A DNA stretch of 64,000 nt. Origin: CAYVSP01 sp964453655. Its GTDB lineage: Bacteria > Patescibacteriota > Saccharimonadia > Saccharimonadales > CAYVSP01. The notes beneath the pieces were generated by a model that saw only the letters and a program-made list of their open reading frames with translations, ran no database searches and was not told the origin of the DNA. A program made the translations under genes and the position numbers. The stretch lies in contig CAYVSP010000001.1 of NCBI GenBank assembly GCA_964453655.1, positions 1-64,000 on the forward strand. The letters run 5' to 3'. How positions within the stretch are numbered: the first letter of the stretch is position 1; each line of letters begins with the position of its first letter. Of this stretch, positions 16,664 through 24,689 are shown piece by piece.

Positions 16664-17245
16664 ATGCAGCCAGAAGCCTATGGCCTTTACAAAAACAAGG
16701 GCGAGCTTTCGCCCATACTGCCAGATTTCGTAACTGATAATGTTCTTGACATTGATTTTGAGTATTTACGCCAGCTTGGTTTGAGCCATCTGCTGATAGA
16801 CCTAGACCTAACCATTAGACTAGTCGGGGCCAAGGAGATAGAGCACGAAGTTAAAGCGCTTTTTTCTAAACTAAAAAATGCTAAGTTATTCAAGTCAATC
16901 GGCATTATGACAAATAATTACCGCGCCAAACACTTTGCAGAATCATTGGGGATAAACGCCTTTACGCCATTCTGGGAAGGCGTCAAACCAATTCGCAAGC
17001 CAAACACTTTATTTTTTCATCAAGTTCTAAAAAAACTTCATGCCAAACCCGAGAATACAGTAATGATAGGTGACAAGATTCATTCAGATATAGTGGGCGC
17101 CAATAAAGCCGGTCTTATTACTGTTCTTGTAAAGCCAAGGGGTAGAGATTACTGGTTTGATCGCCTAATGCTGACCCGCTGGCGCGAAAAGCGCGCCCTA
17201 AAACAAGCACGTGACAGCATAAAGCATCTTAGGAAAAGCAAATAA
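16664..17245 (+). CDS. HAD-IIIA phosphatase, YqeG/GEP4-like
   Basis: 193 aa. HAD motifs: LIDLDLTI (nucleophile Asp and general acid Asp) near 45, IMTNN near 86, a Lys in KPIRKPN near 110, and IGDKIHSDIVGANKAG near 130. This order and length match the YqeG family, whose eukaryotic relative GEP4 and bacterial members dephosphorylate phosphatidylglycerophosphate; YqeG itself is less well defined. The usual DxDNT is DLDLT here. A TATACT box lies 9 nt before the ATG. Confidence 0.85.
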   Translation: MQPEAYGLYKNKGELSPILPDFVTDNVLDIDFEYLRQLGLSHLLIDLDLTIRLVGAKEIEHEVKALFSKLKNAKLFKSIGIMTNNYRAKHFAESLGINAFTPFWEGVKPIRKPNTLFFHQVLKKLHAKPENTVMIGDKIHSDIVGANKAGLITVLVKPRGRDYWFDRLMLTRWREKRALKQARDSIKHLRKSK

Positions 17246-17326
17246 AATCAACGTCACGAACCAAAGGTTGCTTTTAAGCCTAGGATGCCTACAATATAAA
17301 CATAAGCGTTAACAGAAAGGGCAACA

Positions 17327-17869
17327 ATGCCAATTAAAAAAAGAAAAGTGAGCGACCCAAGTCTGTATATTTGGGCACTCTTAAGGATAAGCCTTGGTTT
17401 TACGTTCCTGTGGGCATTTATAGATAAACTTTGGGGGCTCGGTTTTGCCACTTGCAGAGACCCTAAAACACAAGTTATTGCACACGGCTGCAAAGCTGCC
17501 TGGATTAAGGGTGGTTCGCCGACCACGGGCTTCCTGGCACACGCCGTTAAGGGCCCCTTCGCCTCTTCTTATGCCAACCTGACTGGACACGGCTGGGTAG
17601 ACGCACTATTTATGATCGGGTTACTCGGTATTGGCCTGGCGCTGACACTCGGTATCGTCATGCGGCTAGCCGTAGCCACTGGCGCGGTCTTACTGCTCAT
17701 GATGTGGTCAGCAGCACTGTGGCCGGCTAATAACCCCTTTCTTGATGAACATTTAATCTATGTGTTAATTTTATTCGGTTTATGGACTGTTAATAAGCAA
17801 CAAAAATGGGGCCTAAGGGCTTGGTGGGTCAAGCAGGACTTCGTCAAGCGCTTTCCTATTTTGGAATAA
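17327..17869 (+). CDS. DoxX/DoxD family membrane protein
   Basis: 180 aa with four transmembrane helices. Family pattern: RISLGFTFLWAFIDKL, WIKGGSPTTGFL, a GPF segment, and NNPFLDEHLIYVLIL. DoxD/DoxX proteins include the membrane part of thiosulfate:quinone oxidoreductase and redox-associated proteins of uncertain function. The gene sits among quinone-linked respiratory genes, so a redox role is plausible. A ribosome binding site AGAAAGGG precedes the ATG. Confidence 0.85.
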   Translation: MPIKKRKVSDPSLYIWALLRISLGFTFLWAFIDKLWGLGFATCRDPKTQVIAHGCKAAWIKGGSPTTGFLAHAVKGPFASSYANLTGHGWVDALFMIGLLGIGLALTLGIVMRLAVATGAVLLLMMWSAALWPANNPFLDEHLIYVLILFGLWTVNKQQKWGLRAWWVKQDFVKRFPILE

Positions 17870-18121
17870 TTAAGCCCGCTTTGCCGCCTGTCGGTATTTT
17901 TGCATAAATAGTGTTAGCCATAACAACAGATTAACGGTGGTCATTACTACGGAATACCATAACCGCAGACTAAAATAAACGATAAGTCCGGGTATCAAAA
18001 ATGCAGCAGTCATAAGTCTAGTGCCAATAGCCGGTTTATTTTTGCTGAGTACAGATGGAAGCAAAGCGACATTGAATGCTAAGAAACTGATCGCTAAAAC
18101 ATAATCCTGCCAACAATGCAT
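17870..18121 (-). CDS. Small three-helix membrane protein downstream of FAD-linked oxidase
   Basis: 83 aa, three predicted helices (about 6-24, 36-54, 56-74) and a basic tail. It starts 6 nt after the stop of the FAD-linked oxidase and is almost certainly cotranslated with it. The second FAD-linked oxidase in this window (53773-55413) is followed by a similar 92-aa three-helix protein, so this may be a partner or membrane anchor. No family name is assigned. Confidence 0.6.
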   Translation of the reverse strand: MHCWQDYVLAISFLAFNVALLPSVLSKNKPAIGTRLMTAAFLIPGLIVYFSLRLWYSVVMTTVNLLLWLTLFMQKYRQAAKRA

Positions 18122-18127
18122 GGCGTT

Positions 18128-19777
18128 TTAGAAATGTTCCCTGATGTGTTTCATTGAATATTCCCAATCACTGGTGACTTTGACATGCGGATTAAAAATG
18201 TTGTCGGGATCAAAAATGTCCTTAAGCTCTTTGAAATAGCCCACCACCTCTTTGCCGTACATTTGCTTAAGCCATGGTCCGCGAATCAGTCCGTCATTAT
18301 GTTCACCGGAGAGCGACCCTTTATAGCTAAGTACCAGCTCATTGACTTCCCGCATAGCTGGCTCAAGTTTGGCACGTTCTTTAGGATCCTCAATTTTCAT
18401 GAGTGGGATGATATGAAAGTTGCCGTCGCCCATGTGGCCAGCTACGGTTGCTTGCAGTTTGTACTTATTCACAATTTTGCGAAGTTTTGGCAAAAACGCT
18501 GGCAAGTGATAGGGCGGTACAACTAAGTCGTCAATAAACGGTGCAGTATGCTTGTCTTTGACTTTCTTTCTAAGTAGATTAAAACTTTCACGGCGCATAA
18601 TCCTGAATTTCCAAGATTTATTTGCTGTTTCATCTTCTTCCATGGCCTCCAATTTATAAGGCTCCAGAATCTTTTTAAGATTATTTAGCTTTTGGGTTAC
18701 TTCGGCTTGGCTTTTGCCAGTAAACTCCACCAGCAGGATAAGCTTTGGAATACCTTTAAAAAGAATCAGCGCATCAGGTAATAACTGGAATGCTAGCTTA
18801 ATCATTTTTCGCCACCCCAAAGTTTTGCGAAAGAACGGGAAAAACTTAATTGAAAGGTCGAGTGTATAGTTATCAAACGACTCAAAACTGGTTGGGTGCT
18901 GCGTCATTACAGTATTAATAATGTCGCCGAGTCCATCCATCGATTTCATAAAACAGACCAACACACCAGAATATGGTTCTTTTGGCACAAGCTTAAACTT
19001 GATGTCGGTTATAAATCCTAGAGTCCCTTGCGAGCCAACAAACGCTTTGGTGAGATCAAATATCCCTTTTTGGCGATCCCAAATATCCCACAAATTGTAT
19101 CCCGTCGAGTTTTTGGATACAGCCGGCTTTGCTTGCTTAATAGCGTCATAATTATTATTAACCAACTTAAAGACCTTGCGATAAACACTACCTTCAAAGT
19201 CTTTCCGTTTCATTTTTTTATCCAGTTCAGTCTTGTTAAGTGGCCGAATATTGTACTCGTTGCCATCAGCCAAGACCACTTTGAGTTCGTCCACGTAGTT
19301 TATGGTTTTTCCATAACGCAAACTCATTTCACCACCTGAGTTATTGGCTACCATGCCGCCGACCGTGCAGAGTTCGCGCGAGGCCGGAAAACTGGGCATA
19401 AGAGCTTTTCGTTTTAGGGTTTTAGGCTCAAAATCGCGATAATAGACGCCTGGTTGCACGTGTGCACGACTGCTTGTGACTGACTCTATTCGGTTAAAAT
19501 GCTTGGTGAAATCTAAAAGTATGGACTCGCTGAGAGCAGCACCCGACATATCGGTGCCAGCGCTTCGTGCTGTCAGGGAAAGTTGAGGATTGCGATCCTT
19601 ATGAGTGGTCACGAATCGCACAATCGTCTGTACATCGTTAACATCCTTCGGAGCAATTACTGCTGCCGGCTTTACTTCAAACAGGCTGGCATCGTGGCTA
19701 TATGTTTCTCGAGTTGCCTCACTATCATCAATTTCTCCGCGGATATTATCCTGGAGGTCTCGTTTGAGACTTATCAT
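18128..19777 (-). CDS. FAD-linked oxidase (D-lactate dehydrogenase/GlcD-like)
   Basis: 549 aa. N-terminal FAD_binding_4 domain (about 35-215) with TARSAGTDMSGAAL and PSFPASRELCTVGGMVANNSGGE, and a C-terminal FAD-oxidase_C domain with VAGHMGDGNFHIIPLM and SLSGEHNDGLIRGPWL carrying the metal/substrate His and Glu. In this family the enzymes oxidise D-lactate, glycolate or D-2-hydroxy acids and pass electrons to quinone or cytochrome. There is no C-terminal Fe-S domain, so it is not the fused ferredoxin form. A paralogue is at 53773-55413. Confidence 0.9.
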   Translation of the reverse strand: MISLKRDLQDNIRGEIDDSEATRETYSHDASLFEVKPAAVIAPKDVNDVQTIVRFVTTHKDRNPQLSLTARSAGTDMSGAALSESILLDFTKHFNRIESVTSSRAHVQPGVYYRDFEPKTLKRKALMPSFPASRELCTVGGMVANNSGGEMSLRYGKTINYVDELKVVLADGNEYNIRPLNKTELDKKMKRKDFEGSVYRKVFKLVNNNYDAIKQAKPAVSKNSTGYNLWDIWDRQKGIFDLTKAFVGSQGTLGFITDIKFKLVPKEPYSGVLVCFMKSMDGLGDIINTVMTQHPTSFESFDNYTLDLSIKFFPFFRKTLGWRKMIKLAFQLLPDALILFKGIPKLILLVEFTGKSQAEVTQKLNNLKKILEPYKLEAMEEDETANKSWKFRIMRRESFNLLRKKVKDKHTAPFIDDLVVPPYHLPAFLPKLRKIVNKYKLQATVAGHMGDGNFHIIPLMKIEDPKERAKLEPAMREVNELVLSYKGSLSGEHNDGLIRGPWLKQMYGKEVVGYFKELKDIFDPDNIFNPHVKVTSDWEYSMKHIREHF

Positions 19778-19850
19778 ACGATTAGCTTAACCGTTATCAA
19801 TTGCGGTCGCAAGTTGCTTGTGCTTAATCAGCACGCTACACTTTAAAGTA

Positions 19851-21071
19851 ATGGCAAAACGAAACATTCGTCTGGTTATCGTCGGTGGCGGCTTTGGCGG
19901 TATTAAGTTAGTACGTTCACTGGCCGATATTGATGGCATCCATATAACCCTCATATCCGATCGCGCTTTTTTCCGCTATTCACCGGCTTTATACCGAACA
20001 GCCACCGGACATCGTAATAAAGAATCGAATGTATCTATTAAGGTGCTCCTGAAAGGCATATCAAACGTACACTTCGTTACAGCGCGGGCCACTAAAATTA
20101 ATCGCCAGAAAAGGTTGATTACAACGGCTGGCAACACTACCTTCGAGTACGATTATGCCGTCCTGGCGCTTGGCGTTGTTACAAGTTACTTTGGTATAGA
20201 TGGTCTTGAGCAGTACGCCTATGGCATAAAATCAGCCGAGGAGGTAGATAAGCTACGCGCCCACCTGCACCAAGAGCTTGTTAATGGGGAGGCTTTTGAC
20301 AAAAACTATGTAGTAGTTGGCGGTGGCCCAACAGGAGTTGAGTTGTCAGCTGCGCTGGTTTATTACCTCAACCGCATGGCTAAACGCCATCATATTAAAG
20401 AGCACAAGATACACCTTGAACTAATTGAAGCTGCGCACCGCTTGCTTCCCAACAGCTCTCGTTTAGGCTCTGCACTGGCACGCAAACGCTTAACTAAGCT
20501 AGGTGTCAACGTGGTAACAAATTGTCGTGTCCAAGGCGAAACAAAATCAACATTAATGGCAAACGGCAAATCAATCCCAACCCAAACAGTCGTCTGGACA
20601 GCTGGCGTTACTAATAATCCCTTTTTTCTAGCAAATGCCGCCCAATTCCAACTTAATGAGCATCGAAAAGTGGTGGTTGATGGATACCTGCGTGTTGATG
20701 AGCGCACATTTGTGATTGGTGACAATGCGGCAACACCATATAGTGGTTTGGCTCTGACAGCAATCCATGATGGCACTTATGTTGCCCGCTACCTCAAGCA
20801 AACACTGCATCATAGAGTAATTGAGCCATATAAAGCTTCTACGCCCATTTCCGCAGTACCGATTGGTCCGCGCTACGCCATTGTGAACTGGCGCGGCCAT
20901 ACCTTTGGAGGCTTTACGGCATCACTTGTAAGGCTGTTTGCTGATCTTATAGGCTATACAGATATTATGGGGGTACGTCGAGCAGTTGGTATGTGGCTAA
21001 AACGATACGAATATGAGGAAAGGTGTCCTATTTGTAATGCGCTTACGCTAAGTGACGTCATGAACGATTAA
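19851..21071 (+). CDS. ndh: Type II NADH:quinone oxidoreductase
   Basis: 406 aa from ATG 19851 (TACACT 8 nt upstream; the earlier in-frame ATG at 19818 is before the promoter). FAD-binding VIVGGGFGGIKLV at the N-terminus, NAD-binding VVVGGGPTGVELSAAL near 160, VVWTAGV near 250 and VIGDNA near 290. The C-terminal tail, which anchors NDH-2 to the membrane, ends with a CPIC motif, which is unusual for NDH-2 and could bind metal or form a disulfide. It reoxidises NADH and reduces quinone without proton pumping, feeding the bo3 oxidase. Confidence 0.93.
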   Translation: MAKRNIRLVIVGGGFGGIKLVRSLADIDGIHITLISDRAFFRYSPALYRTATGHRNKESNVSIKVLLKGISNVHFVTARATKINRQKRLITTAGNTTFEYDYAVLALGVVTSYFGIDGLEQYAYGIKSAEEVDKLRAHLHQELVNGEAFDKNYVVVGGGPTGVELSAALVYYLNRMAKRHHIKEHKIHLELIEAAHRLLPNSSRLGSALARKRLTKLGVNVVTNCRVQGETKSTLMANGKSIPTQTVVWTAGVTNNPFFLANAAQFQLNEHRKVVVDGYLRVDERTFVIGDNAATPYSGLALTAIHDGTYVARYLKQTLHHRVIEPYKASTPISAVPIGPRYAIVNWRGHTFGGFTASLVRLFADLIGYTDIMGVRRAVGMWLKRYEYEERCPICNALTLSDVMND

Positions 21072-21089
21072 GGTATACTTGGATTAGAA

Positions 21090-21755
21090 ATGGACACTAC
21101 AACAAAACATCCTGAAAAATTTGAACCCCTGTGGCACGTTCAGTTAGCCGTCTTGTGCGCAATTGGCTTACAGATAGTACTAATTGATAAATTAACGGCA
21201 GGCCCTAAATATATAATTGCCGGCCTTGAGTTTGTTCTTTTGATTATTTTGTCAATCACCACACATGATGCACTCATTTATAAAAGCGGTAGCTTGAGAC
21301 GCTTGGTTGGGATTATAATGACTGGCTTGATTTCGATGGCTAACATTACCTCTCTCATCTTAGTGCTTAACTATTTGCTCACTAAGTCCCATCATATCGA
21401 TGGCCGCACGCTCATTTTCTCGGCGATAGCCATTTTTCTTACCAACATTATTATGTTTGGCTTATGGTACTGGGAGTTGGATGGCGGCGGACCGGGCGGG
21501 CGTGGCACGCACAGGCCGCCGGTGGATTTTCTGTTTCCTCAGATGAATATTTCGTACAAAGTTACTGAGCAAGAAAATTGGCAACCCACTTTTTTTGATT
21601 ACCTATACGTATCCATTACTAATGCGACCGCTTTTAGTCCGACCGACACATTGCCCATTACACATAGAGCTAAATTACTGATGAGTATTCAAAGTATAGC
21701 TTCATTACTGACTGTCGCTTTGGTGGCGGCGCGGGCAATTAATATCCTAGCTTAA
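21090..21755 (+). CDS. Membrane protein with DUF1345/ion-channel-like C-terminus
   Basis: 221 aa with about five helices. The last third, FFDYLYVSITNATAFSPTDTLPIT followed by RAKLLMSIQSIASLLTVALVAAR, resembles the pore loop and last helix of two-transmembrane K+ channels and the end of DUF1345 proteins, but the GYGD filter is absent (AFSPTD). A Gly/Pro-rich linker GGGPGGRG lies near 134-141. TATACT lies 10 nt before the ATG. It overlaps the convergent peptidase gene by 4 bp. Confidence 0.6.
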   Translation: MDTTTKHPEKFEPLWHVQLAVLCAIGLQIVLIDKLTAGPKYIIAGLEFVLLIILSITTHDALIYKSGSLRRLVGIIMTGLISMANITSLILVLNYLLTKSHHIDGRTLIFSAIAIFLTNIIMFGLWYWELDGGGPGGRGTHRPPVDFLFPQMNISYKVTEQENWQPTFFDYLYVSITNATAFSPTDTLPITHRAKLLMSIQSIASLLTVALVAARAINILA

Positions 21756-22036
21756 GAACGCGGCCAGAGTAGCTTCCCAACCACTGCCGTTAGCTCCAAC
21801 CAGCCGAATTCATCGCTGTCGGTACTTTTGAGACGATTATCACCAGACACAAATATTCGCTTTTCGCTAACCTTAGTTACTCGCTTTACCTTCTCCAGTC
21901 CATTATGGCGTATAACCACTATATCTCCCTCTTTGGGCGGCAAGTACCAGCGAGTCATAATGATGACATTGCCTGGCAGTAAACGCGGCATCATACTTTC
22001 ACCCTCAACACGGCGAAGCCCTAAGGGTAACTTCAT
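21752..22036 (-). CDS. sodX: Ni-SOD maturation protease (S26/signal-peptidase-like)
   Basis: 94 aa S24/S26-type serine protease without a membrane anchor. GESMMPRLLPGNVII holds the catalytic Ser14, EKVKRV holds the catalytic Lys near 49-51, and the SGDN box is near 64-67. It starts 3 nt after the sodN stop. By comparison with known sodN-sodX pairs, it removes the N-terminal leader of the Ni-SOD precursor so that His1 can bind nickel. Confidence 0.85.
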   Translation of the reverse strand: MKLPLGLRRVEGESMMPRLLPGNVIIMTRWYLPPKEGDIVVIRHNGLEKVKRVTKVSEKRIFVSGDNRLKSTDSDEFGWLELTAVVGKLLWPRS

Positions 22037-22039
22037 GGC

Positions 22040-22423
22040 TTACTGAGCCTTCTTGGTTTCCCAGAATATCTTACTAATCTCAGCAATCATCGCCAGCAGT
22101 TTTTTACCTTCGGCCGGATCAGAATGATGTTTGCATTCGCCGGCTTGTTTAGTCGCTTTCCAAAACTTGTCATGCAAATCAGGATATTTTTTGAGATGCT
22201 CGGGCTTGAAGTAATCAGTCCAAAGAACCCATAGGTGATGTTTTACTAGCTCAGCTCGTTGTTCTTTAATGAAAAGCGCACGTATTTTACCCTCTTCATC
22301 AAGTTCTTTATATTTGGTCTGGATAGCATAGACGCTTTTAGCCTCTATTTCGGCCTGTACTGGATCGTACACCCCACATGGTAAATCGCAGTGCGCATAT
22401 ACTGGTTTAATAAATTGCTTCAT
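22040..22423 (-). CDS. sodN: Nickel-containing superoxide dismutase
   Basis: 127 aa. The nickel hook HCDLPCGVYDP starts at residue 11 after a ten-residue leader (MKQFIKPVYA), exactly the arrangement in which His1, Cys2 and Cys6 of the mature protein bind Ni. The remainder is the four-helix bundle (KHHLWVLWTDYFKPEHL and CKHHSDPAEGKKLL). A ribosome binding site AAAGGAGG and an extended -10 (TGC-TATACT, 22448-22453) give it its own promoter. It protects against superoxide produced by the aerobic chain. Confidence 0.95.
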   Translation of the reverse strand: MKQFIKPVYAHCDLPCGVYDPVQAEIEAKSVYAIQTKYKELDEEGKIRALFIKEQRAELVKHHLWVLWTDYFKPEHLKKYPDLHDKFWKATKQAGECKHHSDPAEGKKLLAMIAEISKIFWETKKAQ

Positions 22424-22459
22424 GCTCTGCCTCCTTTTCTATGAGCTAGTATAGCAATC

Positions 22460-23380
22460 TCAGGCCACACTTTTTAATCGTCTAACTTCATTTGGCGGTG
22501 GTGTAGGTGATTTAGGTTTTTTATCAAACCAATTTCTCATGAAGCCAGCTGCTTCTTCTGGCGTAAATGCATGCACCAAAGCAAAGGTGACTTCCTGTTG
22601 ATCGCGTGGTTTAGCACGATCAACCATACCTTTTGCATAAAGTCGTAATATTTTATCGACTACATCTGGCTTCATGCCAAGCGGCAATGCATTACCGCTT
22701 AGCGTCGACAAACGATTGACACAAAGCTTAATCATTGCTGCGCCGCCTACACACATAGCAATGCGGTTCATACGAGTAGCCCTGTCTTCAATGCCATCCT
22801 TACCAAATTTATGTTCATAAATAACATCGATTTTCTCTGGAATGCTCAATGTTCCATTTTGAGGTCGATTCTCTAGGGCAACATTAGCATGTCTCTTGAT
22901 TAAAAATTGGGAGTACACGTTTGCATACACGCCCCGAGCGGCTGATTCAACTGCAAAATCCCTTATAACGCTGTCAGTGAAAGCCAAATTTGAAAATTGC
23001 CCTAGTATGGTTTCAACCGGCCGATATAAAGCATTGATTGCATTGGGTGACATGTAAATAATTGCGGATTCAGTCAGTGTATCTGTAACATCATCAACCG
23101 TGACCTCGAAACCGGCTCGCTCAGATGATCTATTAGCGTCAGGCACAAGTACCGCACTACATTCTGCGCTTACAGCCCGTTGTGCTATTCGCACCTCTGT
23201 ATCTGGTACAAAACTTTGCACAATGCCACGGGCTTCAGTATGAATCGAAGGTTCTTGTAAATTTTCTAGAAAATTGTCGATATTAAAATCTTCTCCTAGA
23301 AAGCTAAGTTGTCGTCTCAGTTGGGGTAAATCGCCGGCAAAAATTGGCTGAAAGCCTTCTCCGCCTTGCTGGGTATACAT
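22460..23380 (-). CDS. Hypothetical protein
   Basis: 306 aa, soluble, no signal peptide. No domain is recognised. The middle (about 110-260) is predicted mostly helical, with GGAAMIKLCVNRLSTL near 214-229, and the C-terminus is proline-rich (KKPKSPTPPPNEVRR). It lies between trmD and sodN on the same strand. Confidence 0.6.
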   Translation of the reverse strand: MYTQQGGEGFQPIFAGDLPQLRRQLSFLGEDFNIDNFLENLQEPSIHTEARGIVQSFVPDTEVRIAQRAVSAECSAVLVPDANRSSERAGFEVTVDDVTDTLTESAIIYMSPNAINALYRPVETILGQFSNLAFTDSVIRDFAVESAARGVYANVYSQFLIKRHANVALENRPQNGTLSIPEKIDVIYEHKFGKDGIEDRATRMNRIAMCVGGAAMIKLCVNRLSTLSGNALPLGMKPDVVDKILRLYAKGMVDRAKPRDQQEVTFALVHAFTPEEAAGFMRNWFDKKPKSPTPPPNEVRRLKSVA

Positions 23381-23412
23381 AGTATATTTATAACATAAAC
23401 ATACTTATATTA

Positions 23413-24051
23413 CTATAGTTTTTGCTGTCGCCATTTTTCAATTTCGCCGTGGTTGCCGGTCAGTAAAACGTCAGGAACACTCAAGCCCCTAAAGTCCTCA
23501 GGGCGAGTATATTGCGGGAACTCTATTGTCTCATCATCTTGTTGAAATGATTCAATCTCAGTCGAGGCTTCACCGCCTAAAACACCCGGCAGCAATCTTA
23601 CTACGCTATCTATAATAATCATGGCCGGTAATTCGCCGCCGGTAAGCACATAGTTGCCGATGCAAAACTGCTGATTAACCCATTTAACAATTCGCTCATC
23701 ATAGCCTTCATAACGCGGGCAAACAAGAATTAGGCCTTTAGCCTTTGCGAGCTTCTTGGCATCTGATTGCTTGTAACTCTTGCCTCTTGGCGTTGGTAAA
23801 ATAACGATTGCTTCCGGATCATTTTCTTTGGCTTTCTCTATGGCCGCTACAATCGGTTCAGGTTTTAGCAACATTCCATCGCCACCACCGTATGGCGTAT
23901 CGTCTACCGTTTTACGTTTGCCAATACCAAAATCACGCAAGTTTATATAGCTAATCTCAATAATTTTGCGGTCCTGCGCTTTCCAAAGCATGCTGGCATT
24001 AAGCACGCCAGAGAACATGTCCGGAAAAAGGGTAATTATTTGCACTTTCAT
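23413..24051 (-). CDS. trmD: tRNA (guanine37-N1)-methyltransferase
   Basis: 212 aa SPOUT methyltransferase. Start at ATG 24051 (MKVQIITLFPDMF), because TATAAT (24059-24064) lies 7 nt upstream; nine extra in-frame residues further up overlap the promoter. Family motifs: YGGGDGMLLKPEP, PRYEGYDERI and IGNYVLTGGELPAM followed by the trefoil-knot SAM site. It methylates G37 of tRNAs reading CNN codons. The order rpsP-KH-trmD is the common bacterial arrangement. Confidence 0.95.
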   Translation of the reverse strand: MKVQIITLFPDMFSGVLNASMLWKAQDRKIIEISYINLRDFGIGKRKTVDDTPYGGGDGMLLKPEPIVAAIEKAKENDPEAIVILPTPRGKSYKQSDAKKLAKAKGLILVCPRYEGYDERIVKWVNQQFCIGNYVLTGGELPAMIIIDSVVRLLPGVLGGEASTEIESFQQDDETIEFPQYTRPEDFRGLSVPDVLLTGNHGEIEKWRQQKL

Positions 24052-24073
24052 TGAAATTATTATACCACCTGCA

Positions 24074-24104
24074 AACAAAAAGAACCTCTGTTGAGGTTCG
24101 TTTT
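24074..24104 (-). terminator. Intrinsic terminator upstream of trmD
   Basis: GAACCTC/GAGGTTC stem with a 4-nt loop. On the minus strand it is followed by CTTTTTGTTTG. It ends the rpsP-KH transcript, so trmD relies on its own promoter. Confidence 0.8.
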
Positions 24105-24111
24105 GTCACAT

Positions 24112-24145
24112 AAAGCTCCCATCTTTCGATGGCTCGCAGAGCTTT
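24112..24145. other. Internal-loop hairpin with GAAA tetraloop after KH gene
   Basis: AAAGCTC/GAGCTTT outer stem, CCATC/GATGG inner stem and, on the minus strand, a GAAA tetraloop and a 6-nt one-sided bulge. On the plus strand it is followed by a T-rich run. It lies in the 3' UTR of the KH gene just before the terminator. Confidence 0.5.
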
Positions 24146-24162
24146 TCTTTTTGACTAACTAA

Positions 24163-24624
24163 TTATACATCAAGATCATCAAGTTCTTCAAGTTCACGAC
24201 GCGTTTCACTCACAACATCGCTATGCTTGTCTTCTTCAGGCTCGACTGCTACGTCTTCGCCTGCATCTTCATCCGTATTATTATCCTGATCGTCATTTGA
24301 TGAGCTATCAGGCTGCTCACCTTCGTGATTTGAGCTGTCTGCCTCTCTAGGCTCACTGCGTTCTGGTCGAGGCACTCCGTTATCGACAATTTTCAGATTA
24401 TAACGGGCATCATTTTTAGTTCCCAGCGCTCGCAAAAGTGTGCGCAAACTTTGAGCGGTTGCACCCCGTTTGCCGATTACCCGGCCTAAATCTTCAGGAT
24501 CAACTGTGAGTTCAAGCAGTACGCCTTTTTCGTCAATACGCCGTTCAATTTGAACAGCGTCAGGTTTACTAACTAAGGATTTGACAACGAATTCGATAAA
24601 TTGTTGGTCGATGGTAGTACTCAT
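24163..24624 (-). CDS. khpA: KH-domain RNA-binding protein with acidic tail
   Basis: 153 aa. Residues 1-80 form the KhpA (YlqC) single KH domain, with VIGKRGATAQSLRTLL carrying the GxxG loop. Residues about 83-153 are an acidic, disordered extension (Asp, Glu, Ser, Asn rich), absent from typical 75-80 aa KhpA. It binds RNA, usually with KhpB/EloR, and sits between rpsP and trmD as in many bacteria. GAGGAG ribosome binding site. Confidence 0.88.
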   Translation of the reverse strand: MSTTIDQQFIEFVVKSLVSKPDAVQIERRIDEKGVLLELTVDPEDLGRVIGKRGATAQSLRTLLRALGTKNDARYNLKIVDNGVPRPERSEPREADSSNHEGEQPDSSSNDDQDNNTDEDAGEDVAVEPEEDKHSDVVSETRRELEELDDLDV

Positions 24625-24689
24625 GGTGGCGGACTCCTCTGTTAAATCTCAGAATAATACTAGTATACCAGATTCTATTCAGTGGGTTT

